A stretch of 6,103 nt of DNA, from the NCBI GenBank assembly GCA_023663915.1, contig JAMPGN010000235.1, positions 1 to 6,103 of the forward strand, in the 5' to 3' direction. This stretch comes from Eubacterium sp. (lineage in GTDB: Bacteria; Bacillota_A; Clostridia; Lachnospirales; Lachnospiraceae). A model generated the notes under the pieces. That model made no database searches. It had not been told where the DNA came from and saw nothing but the letters and a program-made list of their open reading frames with translations. The position numbers and the translations under genes are program-made. This document shows positions 1 to 5,870 of this stretch, one piece after another (the first letter of the stretch is position 1; each line of letters opens with the position of its first letter).

Positions 1-561
1 ATAGATATCCTTCAAACGAGAGCGATCTCTCTTAAACATCTCAAAATACGCTCCGACATGATGAGCCAGCGTGACCGGCTGCGCCTTCTGCAAATGCGTA
101 AATCCCGGCATGTATGTGTCCGTATTCTCTTCCATAATATGAAGCAGCGTGCACAACAATTCTTTCAGTAGTTCGTCCACATGGAGCACTTCCAACCTGA
201 CATACAGCCGCATATCAAGCGCAACCTGATCGTTACGGCTCCTGCCGGTGTGCAGTTTCTTGCCGGCATCCCCGATACGCTTAATCAGATTCGCCTCCAC
301 GAAACTATGTATATCCTCATACTCTTCCGTGATCTGCAGCCGCCCTTCCTCGACGTCTTTGCGGATTCCGGTGAGTCCTTTTAAAATTGCATCCTTCTCA
401 TCCTTCGTCAGAATGCCCTGCTTTGCCAGCATGACCACATGCGCAATGCTGCCCTCGATATCCTGTCCAAAAAATTTCTGGTCAAAGGAAATCGACGCAT
501 TGAAATGATATACCAGTTTGTCCGTCTCTTTCGTAAAGCGGCCGCCCCACAACTGTGCCAT
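1..561 (-). CDS. argH: Argininosuccinate lyase, N-terminal part (runs off left edge)
   Basis: ArgH splits argininosuccinate into arginine and fumarate, the last step of arginine biosynthesis, in the cytoplasm as a homotetramer. The first 187 residues are present, of the roughly 460 usual for the family; the rest lies beyond the left edge. The start MAQLWGGRF is typical of ArgH. Also visible are the HTGRSRNDQ substrate-binding segment (residues 104-112) and the MPGFTHLQ segment (151-158), whose histidine 156 lies in a conserved active-site motif. The signature region (SSxMPxKxN) would lie outside the window. An in-frame ATG at 576 would add five residues. I prefer 561 because GGAGGA sits 8 nt before it and because the protein then begins as ArgH normally does. 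The reading frame is intact, with no frameshift seen. The gene is divergent from the ABC transporter pair. No argG is visible; it would have to be downstream of argH or elsewhere. Confidence 0.97.
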   Translation of the reverse strand, partial: MAQLWGGRFTKETDKLVYHFNASISFDQKFFGQDIEGSIAHVVMLAKQGILTKDEKDAILKGLTGIRKDVEEGRLQITEEYEDIHSFVEANLIKRIGDAGKKLHTGRSRNDQVALDMRLYVRLEVLHVDELLKELLCTLLHIMEENTDTYMPGFTHLQKAQPVTLAHHVGAYFEMFKRDRSRLKDIY

Positions 562-595
562 GCCATAGTCCTCCATTTTGTTAAATCTGAATTTG

Positions 596-624
596 ATGAT
601 ACCACAAAAAAATCTCCTTTTCAA
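596..624 (-). promoter_or_regulatory. argH promoter
   Basis: On the minus strand, TTGAAA (619-624) and TATCAT (596-601) are separated by 17 bp, and a TG one base before the -10 gives it an extended form. Transcription would start near 589, leaving a leader of about 28 nt before the ATG at 561. The leader contains the GGAGGA ribosome binding site. No riboswitch or attenuator fits in so short a leader. The assignment rests on hexamer match and spacing only. Confidence 0.7.
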
Positions 625-641
625 TCATAATGCTTTTCTTT

Positions 642-679
642 TTCATACAAAAACACATTTTTTTTAATCATTCATACAA
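642..679 (+). promoter_or_regulatory. Direct repeat in the divergent argH/ABC control region
   Basis: The 9-mer TTCATACAA occurs at 642-650 and again at 671-679, 29 bp apart, in the 148 bp gap between divergent argH and the ABC pair. The right copy overlaps TACAAT (675-680), the best -10 candidate for the ABC pair, which would start transcription near 687. No good -35 hexamer is present 16-18 bp upstream of it, so this promoter may need an activator. The layout fits a tandem regulator site, but the regulator is unknown. On the minus strand the repeat reads TTGTATGAA and lies well upstream of the argH -35, so it could act on either gene. The ABC ribosome binding site AAGGAG is at 694-699. Confidence 0.35.
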
Positions 680-709
680 TAACGTATAACCATAAGGAGT
701 TGTTATTCT

Positions 710-1507
710 ATGCAGCCATTATTATCCTTACAGGATATCTCCTATTCTTACCACAATCTGAAAGGGGAAACTCCTGCTCTTGCAAATATATCTTTTGAAG
801 TATCCGAAGGGGAATTTCTGGCGATTGTGGGACCCAGCGGATGCGGCAAATCCACGCTTCTGTCGATCATAGCCGGCCTGCTCGCCCCCGAAGAAGGGAC
901 TCTGTTCTATCAGGGCAGACCGCTCGCTGACTGTGACCCGGATCATACCGTCCGGATCGGCTATATGCTTCAGCACGACCATCTGTTTGAGTGGCGCACC
1001 ATCTATCAGAATGTGATCCTCGGCTTAGAACTCAATCATAATCTGACATGCGCCAACCGCGATTATGTCTTAAAACTTCTGGAAGACTATGATCTTTATG
1101 CCTTCAAAGACAAGAAACCTTCCGAATTGTCCGGCGGGATGCGGCAGCGCGCCGCACTCATACGCACCATGGCGATTCACCCGGATCTGCTTCTTCTCGA
1201 TGAACCCTTTTCCGCACTGGATTCACAGACAAGACTGAACGTCTCCGCAGATATCGCGCATATTATCCGCAAGACGGACATGACCGCAATCCTGATTACG
1301 CATGATCTCGCTGAGGCGATTACGCTGGCAGACCGTGTGCTCGTCCTTTCCAAAAGACCCGCCTGCATCAAATGTGAAATGCCGATTCGATTTGAACTTG
1401 ACCGCCATGATCCCATGGCGATTCGGAATACTGCGGAATATCAACTCTATTTCAACCAACTGTGGGAGGTGTTGACGAATGAACAAACTGTTTTCCAGCC
1501 AACCTGA
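710..1507 (+). CDS. ABC transporter ATP-binding protein (nitrate/sulfonate/taurine-type importer)
   Basis: This is the cytoplasmic ATPase subunit that powers an import complex together with the permease encoded next. All ABC motifs are present: Walker A GPSGCGKST (41-49), Q-loop glutamine 88, signature LSGGM (140-144), Walker B ending in D164-E165, D-loop SALD (168-171) and H-loop histidine 198. The length of 265 aa is normal for the SsuB/TauB/ThiZ-like class. The Q-loop neighbourhood HLFEWRTIYQNV matches the 'LLPW-T-NV' pattern of that class. The start is supported by AAGGAG 10 nt upstream. The last 29 bp overlap the permease start, so the two are translationally coupled. The substrate cannot be read from the ATPase: sulfonates, taurine, nitrate and pyrimidine or thiamine precursors are all possible, so no gene symbol is given. 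Confidence 0.93.
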   Translation: MQPLLSLQDISYSYHNLKGETPALANISFEVSEGEFLAIVGPSGCGKSTLLSIIAGLLAPEEGTLFYQGRPLADCDPDHTVRIGYMLQHDHLFEWRTIYQNVILGLELNHNLTCANRDYVLKLLEDYDLYAFKDKKPSELSGGMRQRAALIRTMAIHPDLLLLDEPFSALDSQTRLNVSADIAHIIRKTDMTAILITHDLAEAITLADRVLVLSKRPACIKCEMPIRFELDRHDPMAIRNTAEYQLYFNQLWEVLTNEQTVFQPT

Positions 1508-2312
1508 AAAACCTTCTGAGACTTTGTCCGAAAATCAATATCTGTTCCTAAAGGCACACAGACGGCATCATCATATCGTCAGCTTAGCCAGATTCCTTCT
1601 GATCGTGGCATTCCTAAGCCTCTGGGAGCTTGCCGCAAGAAAAGAATGGATCGATGTCTTCTTTTTCAGCAGCCCATATGGTATCGTGTCGTATCTGTAT
1701 CAGATGATCGCAGACCGCTCTTTCTTCACACACACAGGCATCACCTTACTTGAAACGGTCGCCAGCTTTCTTCTGGTCACGCTGTTTGGTCTGCTTGCCG
1801 CGACGCTTCTGTGGTATATAAATGGTCTTGCCGAAGTCTTAGAACCCTATCTCGTCATCCTCAATTCCCTGCCAAAATCCGCGTTGGCGCCGCTTCTGAT
1901 CGTCTGGCTCGGCACCGGGACAAACACAATTATCGTCGCCGGTATCTCCGTCGCCATCTTCGGCTCAATCATCAACCTCTACACCGGATTTACACAGGCG
2001 GATGCCGAGATGCTGAAACTCATTTACACATTAGGCGGCAGCCGCAGGGACGCTTTTGTCAAAGTGATTCTGCCGAGCAGTGTACCGTTAATCCTAAGCA
2101 ATTTGAAAGTCAATATCGGATTGTCCTTGGTAGGCGTTATTATCGGTGAGTTTCTCGCCGCGAGGCGCGGGCTGGGATATCTGATTATTTATGGGTCGCA
2201 GGTGTTCCAGCTAAACATGGTAATCACTTCCATTATCATCCTGTGCGCTATTGCCATGGTCTTCTATAAACTGATTCAGAACATGGAGCACTATTATCGT
2301 AAGAAGTATTGA
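1479..2312 (+). CDS. ABC transporter permease (binding-protein-dependent, SsuC/TauC/ThiX-like)
   Basis: This is the membrane subunit that forms the import channel, probably as a homodimer, and couples to the ATPase before it. In 277 aa I see about six hydrophobic stretches (near 34-53, 88-112, 121-145, 149-168, 211-227 and 245-265). The cytoplasmic coupling loop (EAA loop) is at about 174-204, with the core TLGGSRRDAFVKVILPSS followed by a proline, which docks on the ATPase. The N-terminal 30 residues are polar and histidine-rich near 28-32, a little longer than usual for this family. The start codon lies inside the ATPase gene, with GGGAGG at 1464-1469 placed 9 nt before it. No periplasmic or lipoprotein substrate-binding protein gene follows: the plus strand downstream is non-coding and then meets the convergent nrdG. 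The binding protein must therefore be encoded elsewhere. Confidence 0.92.
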   Translation: MNKLFSSQPEKPSETLSENQYLFLKAHRRHHHIVSLARFLLIVAFLSLWELAARKEWIDVFFFSSPYGIVSYLYQMIADRSFFTHTGITLLETVASFLLVTLFGLLAATLLWYINGLAEVLEPYLVILNSLPKSALAPLLIVWLGTGTNTIIVAGISVAIFGSIINLYTGFTQADAEMLKLIYTLGGSRRDAFVKVILPSSVPLILSNLKVNIGLSLVGVIIGEFLAARRGLGYLIIYGSQVFQLNMVITSIIILCAIAMVFYKLIQNMEHYYRKKY

Positions 2313-2327
2313 TGCGCATTAAAACAT

Positions 2328-2349
2328 TTGACCATATTAGTCAATTTTT
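2328..2349 (+). terminator. Weak intrinsic terminator (or TetR-like dyad) after the ABC pair
   Basis: Fifteen bases after the permease stop, TTGAC (2328-2332) pairs with GTCAA (2340-2344) around a 7 nt loop, followed directly by five T (2345-2349). The stem is short and AT-rich, so termination would be inefficient. The same bases form a near-palindrome of the TTGAC-N7-GTCAA type, similar in shape to operators of some TetR-family repressors. No gene starts downstream on the plus strand, and none is close on the minus strand, so a terminator is the more likely reading. Confidence 0.4.
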
Positions 2350-2404
2350 ACGACATATATCCATGTACAAAAAAGAGCAGACTCAAAATGAGCATAGGAA
2401 TTTC

Positions 2405-2491
2405 CTATAGAAATTCGGATGTCAGAAGTTCTATGATATAAGTTGTGGAGGCAGATTGCACAAAAGAGTTTTTGGCATCCGAATCCTATAG
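2405..2491 (+). repeat. Hairpin repeat element, copy 1 (possible structured RNA)
   Basis: Bases 2413-2432 pair with 2465-2484 in a continuous 20 bp stem that includes four G-U pairs (2422/2475, 2425/2472, 2428/2469 and 2429/2468). These pairs form only in plus-strand RNA, so that is the likely functional strand. Outside it, CTATAG at 2405-2410 can pair with CTATAG at 2486-2491 across a small internal loop. At the tip, TTGTG (2443-2447) pairs with CACAA (2459-2463) around an 11 nt loop, with an asymmetric bulge containing TATAAG on the 5' side. The segment 2431-2465 matches 6050-6084 at 32 of 35 positions in the same orientation. It lies between two convergent operons. I do not recognise the family; a MITE-like element and a noncoding RNA are the main options. 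No protein-coding potential is convincing here. Confidence 0.7.
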
Positions 2492-2494
2492 AAT

Positions 2495-2531
2495 AGAAAA
2501 GTGCCGCATAACACTTTGTGATATGCGACAC
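2495..2531 (-). terminator. Intrinsic terminator of the nrdD-nrdG operon
   Basis: Bases 2501-2514 and 2518-2531 form a 14-position stem around a 3 nt loop. On the minus strand only one position (U-U at 2511/2521) is unpaired and another is a G-U pair (2504/2528). On the plus strand both positions would be mismatches. On the minus strand the hairpin is followed by TTTTCT (2495-2500). It lies 31 bp after the nrdG stop, so it should end the nrdDG transcript. Confidence 0.75.
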
Positions 2532-2562
2532 ACTACATAATCCTTATTTCGTTCTATATTTT

Positions 2563-3105
2563 CTATCCTCTACTTTTCGTCCCATTCTCATCCCACAACA
2601 CAGTCTTCCCCGTCCGCAGGGACTCCTGTACCGAAATGATCCTCTGGTTGCGCGACCCCCGAAACTGCAGGCTGATATCCTTCTGTTCCATGAGAAACTC
2701 CCCGTCTATGAGCACATCGATATAAGACAGAAATTCGCGCATATCTTCCCACTGCACACAGAATTTGTCCAGAATATCTTCCTCAAACCGATACCCCGTA
2801 TAACACCAGATATCTTTTTTCGGATATCTCTCTTTCACCGTCCGCACAAATGGTAAGAGCGCTTTCCAGTTTGCATACTCAAGCGGCTCCCCACCGAGCA
2901 GCGTAAGCCCCGCAATGTAACCGGGTTTAAGGTAGTCAAGTATCCTCTCGCGCACGCCCTCATCAAAAGGCTCTCCGTAGGCAAAATCCCAGGTCATCTC
3001 ATTGAAGCAGCCCTCACAGTGATGCGTGCAACCGCTCACAAAGAGAGTCACCCGCACGCCGGAACCATTGGCAATATCACAATTTTTGATCTCCGAATAA
3101 TTCAT
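2563..3105 (-). CDS. nrdG: Anaerobic ribonucleoside-triphosphate reductase activating protein
   Basis: NrdG is a radical S-adenosylmethionine enzyme. Its [4Fe-4S] cluster cleaves SAM, and the resulting radical abstracts a hydrogen from the glycine of NrdD, switching the reductase on under anoxia. The cluster ligands are the CxxxCxxC cysteines C26, C30 and C33 (in GCTHHCEGC). The SAM-contacting GGEPL motif is at 71-75. The later elements DVLIDGEF (130-137) and FRGSRNQR (148-155) are typical of NrdG. Its 180 aa is slightly longer than the usual 155-175 because of a short polar tail (residues 163-180). The start at 3105 is preceded by AGAGG 6 nt away. It follows the nrdD stop by 15 bp, so the two share one transcript and should be made together. 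The end is marked by the hairpin at 2495-2531. Confidence 0.96.
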   Translation of the reverse strand: MNYSEIKNCDIANGSGVRVTLFVSGCTHHCEGCFNEMTWDFAYGEPFDEGVRERILDYLKPGYIAGLTLLGGEPLEYANWKALLPFVRTVKERYPKKDIWCYTGYRFEEDILDKFCVQWEDMREFLSYIDVLIDGEFLMEQKDISLQFRGSRNQRIISVQESLRTGKTVLWDENGTKSRG

Positions 3106-3120
3106 AGAAAGCCTCTTCCA

Positions 3121-5283
3121 TCACAGATGCAGCACCCGCTCCTTGATCTCCTGCGTGCGCCCCTGATTCCAGAATTGCGTGCCGATATACCCGCAGGTAC
3201 GCCTCGCAACATTCATCTTATCCTGATCCGTATTTCCACAGTTCGGGCACTGCCAGATCAGCTTGCCATCCTTGTCCTCAACGATCTGGATCTCCCCGTG
3301 ATAATCACAGCACTGGCAGTAATCGCTCTTGGTATTTAACTCCGCATACATGATATTGTCGTAAATGTACTGCATCACCGACAGCACCGCATCCAGATTA
3401 TTCTCCATGTTCGGCACTTCCACATAGCTGATCGCACCGCCCGGCGACAACTCCTGGAATTGTGACTCGAACTTCAATTTATCAAAGGCGTTGATCTCCT
3501 CCGTCACATGCACGTGATAACTATTCGTGATATAGTTCTTGTCCGTCACTCCCTCGATCACGCCGAAACGCTTCTGCAGACATTTGGCAAATTTGTAAGT
3601 CGTGGATTCGAGAGGTGTCCCATACAAGCTGAAATCAATGTTCGTCTCCTCGCGCCACTCCCTGCAGGCGTTATTTAAGTACTGCATGACTTTTAGGGCA
3701 AAAGGCGTGCCTTCCGGGTCCGTGTGGCTCCTGCCTGTCATATATTTCGTGCATTCACACAAACCAGCATATCCAAGCGAAATCGTAGAATAACCGCCAT
3801 AAAGAAGTTTATCAATCTTCTCACCTTTCTTAAGTCTTGCCAGTGCACCGTTCTGCCACAATACAGGCGCAACATCTGACGGCGTTCCTTTTAAACGGTT
3901 ATGGCGGCACATGAGCGCCCTTTTGCACATATCAAGCCGCTCGTCCAGAACTTCCCAGAACTTCTTCATATCCCTTCCGGAAGAACATGCCACATCCACC
4001 AGATTCAGCGTGACAACGCCTTGATTAAACCGTCCGTAAAACTTCGGTTTGTCGTTCTCATCATGATACACGGTCAGAAAAGAACGGCACCCCATGCACG
4101 TATAGCAATTTCCGTCTTTTAACTTTTTCATGATTTTCTCAGAAATATAATCCGGCACCATTCTCTTGGCGGTGCACTTCGCCGCCAGTCTCGTCAGATA
4201 CCAGTACTTGCTGTCTTCATGAATATTATCTTCTTCCAGCACAAAGATCAGTTTCGGAAATGCTGGCGTAATATAGACACCCTTCTCGTTCTTGACCCCC
4301 ACGATACGCTGATTGAGCATCTCTTCAATAATCATCGCCAGATCGTCCCGAAGCTGCCCTTCCGGAACTTCATCGATATACATAAACACCGTGATAAAAG
4401 GCGCCTGCCCGTTGGTCGTCATCAGCGTGATCACCTGATACTGTATCATCTGGACGCCGCGCTTGATTTCATCCTTGACTCGAATCTCAGCGATCTGATT
4501 GATCTGCTCTTCACTCGCCACAACGCCGCTCTCCTTCATTTCCTGTCTAATCTCCTTGCGAAACTTCTCCCTGCTCACCTGTACAAACGGTGCAAGATGT
4601 GAGAGCGATATGCTCTGTCCACCATACTGGCAGCTTGCAATCTGCGCGACACATTGAGTCGCAACATTACATGCCGTCGAAAAGCTCTTCGGCGTATCGA
4701 TCATCGTCTCGCTGACTACCGTGCCATTCTGCAGCATATCCTCAAGATTAACCAGACAGCAATTATGCATATGCTGTGCAAAGTAATCCGCGTCATGGAA
4801 ATGCAAGATTCCCAGCTCATGCGCCTCCACGATATCCGGCGGCAGCAGGAAACGCTTGGTGATATCCTTGCTGACTTCTCCCGCCATATAATCACGCTGT
4901 ACACTGTTGACCGTAGGATTTTTATTGGAATTTTCCTGTTTTACTTCCTCATTATTGCATTCGAGCAGACTCAAAATTTGTTCGTCCGTCGAGTTGGACT
5001 TTCTGATAAGCGCCCTCTTATAACGATAAGTGATATAATTTCTTGCCATCGTATATGCGCGGTATTTCATCAGTTGGTTTTCCACCATATCCTGAATCTC
5101 CTCCACGCTCGGGGAACGCCGCATTTCTTCACAATTCTTCGCCACTACCCCGGCAATCTCATCGATCTCGTCGTCCGTCAATTTGTCTTCCTCTTTGACG
5201 CTATTGTTTGCTTTACAGATTGCCGCCACAATCTTCTCCAAGTCAAAGTTTGCTTCCACACCGCTTCTTTTAATGATCTTCAT
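3121..5283 (-). CDS. nrdD: Anaerobic ribonucleoside-triphosphate reductase (class III)
   Basis: NrdD converts ribonucleoside triphosphates to deoxyribonucleotides without oxygen, usually with formate as reductant, by glycyl radical chemistry. At 720 aa it is full length. Residues 1-95 are an ATP-cone, starting MKIIKRSGVEANFDLEKI, which senses ATP/dATP and sets activity. The N-terminal finger MHNCC is at 172-176, with C175/C176 at the site of the conserved active-site cysteine. The segment CYTCMGCRSF (393-402) should carry the thiyl cysteine, most likely C399. C656/C659 and C679/C682 form the C-terminal zinc site. RRTCGY (694-699) holds the glycyl radical residue, by analogy with RVSGY of pyruvate formate-lyase probably G698. 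An in-frame TAG lies five codons before the ATG and no alternative start lies between, so 5283 is secure. The ribosome binding site is poor, with GGTGG only about one base from the ATG. It is co-transcribed with nrdG. Confidence 0.98.
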   Translation of the reverse strand: MKIIKRSGVEANFDLEKIVAAICKANNSVKEEDKLTDDEIDEIAGVVAKNCEEMRRSPSVEEIQDMVENQLMKYRAYTMARNYITYRYKRALIRKSNSTDEQILSLLECNNEEVKQENSNKNPTVNSVQRDYMAGEVSKDITKRFLLPPDIVEAHELGILHFHDADYFAQHMHNCCLVNLEDMLQNGTVVSETMIDTPKSFSTACNVATQCVAQIASCQYGGQSISLSHLAPFVQVSREKFRKEIRQEMKESGVVASEEQINQIAEIRVKDEIKRGVQMIQYQVITLMTTNGQAPFITVFMYIDEVPEGQLRDDLAMIIEEMLNQRIVGVKNEKGVYITPAFPKLIFVLEEDNIHEDSKYWYLTRLAAKCTAKRMVPDYISEKIMKKLKDGNCYTCMGCRSFLTVYHDENDKPKFYGRFNQGVVTLNLVDVACSSGRDMKKFWEVLDERLDMCKRALMCRHNRLKGTPSDVAPVLWQNGALARLKKGEKIDKLLYGGYSTISLGYAGLCECTKYMTGRSHTDPEGTPFALKVMQYLNNACREWREETNIDFSLYGTPLESTTYKFAKCLQKRFGVIEGVTDKNYITNSYHVHVTEEINAFDKLKFESQFQELSPGGAISYVEVPNMENNLDAVLSVMQYIYDNIMYAELNTKSDYCQCCDYHGEIQIVEDKDGKLIWQCPNCGNTDQDKMNVARRTCGYIGTQFWNQGRTQEIKERVLHL

Positions 5284-5319
5284 TCCACCACACCACTATT
5301 CCCTTCCCAAACCTCGTAT

Positions 5320-5335
5320 ACACTATATTTTGTAT
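5320..5335 (-). promoter_or_regulatory. NrdR box 1 (promoter-distal, in the nrdD leader)
   Basis: ACACTATATTTTGTAT fits the NrdR box consensus (acaCwAtATaTwGtgt) closely. It lies downstream of the predicted nrdD transcription start and 34 bp (start to start) from the second box. NrdR boxes occur as pairs about three helical turns apart, on the same face of the DNA. NrdR, a zinc-ribbon and ATP-cone repressor, is not encoded in this window. Confidence 0.85.
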
Positions 5336-5353
5336 GCCATATCCGAATCACGT

Positions 5354-5369
5354 ACACTATATATTGTAT
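5354..5369 (-). promoter_or_regulatory. NrdR box 2 (overlaps nrdD -10)
   Basis: ACACTATATATTGTAT is the stronger NrdR-box match of the pair. It contains the predicted -10 hexamer of nrdD (minus strand TACAAT, 5363-5368), so NrdR bound here would block RNA polymerase directly. It is separated from box 1 by 18 bp. Confidence 0.88.
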
Positions 5370-5390
5370 CACCGAAAAAGACACTGTCAA
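5363..5390 (-). promoter_or_regulatory. nrdD-nrdG promoter
   Basis: On the minus strand a perfect -35 TTGACA (5385-5390) and a -10 TACAAT (5363-5368) are 16 bp apart. Transcription should start near 5356, leaving a leader of about 73 nt. The -10 overlaps NrdR box 2. The -35 lies in the loop of the terminator of the upstream gene. This should be a strong promoter held down by NrdR. Confidence 0.82.
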
Positions 5391-5405
5391 GGTATTGTGT
5401 CTTTT
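5374..5405 (-). terminator. Intrinsic terminator of the 119 aa hypothetical gene
   Basis: AAAAGACAC (minus strand, 5397-5405) pairs with GTGTCTTTT (5376-5384) in a 9 bp stem with a 12 nt loop. T-rich sequence continues on the minus strand (five T at 5375-5379). It starts about 11 bp after the hypothetical gene's stop codon. On the plus strand the right arm also ends in T-rich sequence, so it could stop transcription both ways. The loop contains the nrdD -35 hexamer. Confidence 0.65.
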
Positions 5406-5416
5406 ATTTTCAATTT

Positions 5417-5776
5417 TTATTTTGACTGACTTAGTCGGTCGAATCCAACTTTCACATGAGGATATTCTTTTGTAAAACATTGCAGTGTTTCTCTGGCGTA
5501 TTCCTCGCGTTCCATCCGCAGTTTATGCAAAACACCGTTCTTCGTCTCCAGCATCAGATAGTGCTCTTTTAGGAGAAACTCACCGCTCTCTCCACTCTCT
5601 TCGCGCAGATATGCTTTTGCGATCTCTTCATATGCAAAATATTTGATCCGGATAAAATAGCGGTAAAACAGATGGGCTTCTCCCATTCTCACCTCGCCCA
5701 TGCGTCTGGCCGCCTTAAATTCATTCGTCAAAGATTCTTTTTCCGCTTCCGCACCTGCCAGACAGACAAATTTCAT
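5417..5776 (-). CDS. Hypothetical protein, 119 aa
   Basis: I do not recognise this protein. It is soluble, with no signal peptide, membrane segment or cysteine pair motif. Residues 8-25 look like a charged helix (AEAEKESLTNEFKAARRM). The middle is rich in aromatic and strand-forming residues (RMGEAHLFYRYFIRIKYFAY, 30-49), and the remainder is mixed charged strands and a helix near 88-102 ending in KVGF. The pattern of short strands followed by one helix could suit a PH-like or similar small beta fold, but that is a guess. I chose the ATG at 5776 because GAGGA sits 5 nt before it. The frame stays open upstream to an ATG at 5788 and a TTG at 5824 (135 aa), with no good ribosome binding site for either. 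The gene lies alone between the tRNA-Thr terminator and its own terminator, with no clear promoter. Coding quality looks real: long open frame, sensible composition and a bracketing terminator. Confidence 0.75.
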   Translation of the reverse strand: MKFVCLAGAEAEKESLTNEFKAARRMGEVRMGEAHLFYRYFIRIKYFAYEEIAKAYLREESGESGEFLLKEHYLMLETKNGVLHKLRMEREEYARETLQCFTKEYPHVKVGFDRLSQSK

Positions 5777-5825
5777 GATCTTCCTCATTTCCGCGCTGCT
5801 TTTGCGCACAATAAAGCCTGACAAT

Positions 5826-5859
5826 CAAAAACAGCACACATGCCTATGCACGGTGCTGT
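5826..5859 (-). terminator. Intrinsic terminator after tRNA-Thr
   Basis: On the minus strand ACAGCAC (5853-5859) pairs with GTGCTGT (5831-5837). An inner CGTGC/GCATG helix closes on an ATAG loop with a single bulged base, giving about 12 bp in all, followed by five T. It lies 12 bp after the tRNA 3' end. It is strong and should keep most tRNA transcription out of the hypothetical gene downstream. Confidence 0.88.
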
Positions 5860-5870
5860 CTTATCAGACA

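Noticed and set aside
562..709. Possible riboswitch (for example TPP) upstream of the ABC pair
   Set aside because: The likely leader is only about 20 nt, and no conserved riboswitch core or terminator-type hairpin is seen in the 148 bp gap.
1811..2149. 112-codon plus-strand frame inside the permease
   Set aside because: It is an out-of-frame, arginine-rich shadow of a clear membrane protein gene.
2337..2531. 64-codon minus-strand open frame in the convergent gap
   Set aside because: It covers the repeat and the nrdDG terminator. Its amino acids follow from the repeat sequence, and such small frames are probably annotation artefacts of the element.
2518..2856. 112-codon plus-strand frame opposite nrdG
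   Set aside because: It is antisense to the conserved NrdG coding region and has no ribosome binding site.
4654..5475. 273-codon plus-strand open frame
   Set aside because: It is the antisense shadow of nrdD, crosses the NrdR boxes and nrdD promoter, and has no ribosome binding site or recognisable protein features.
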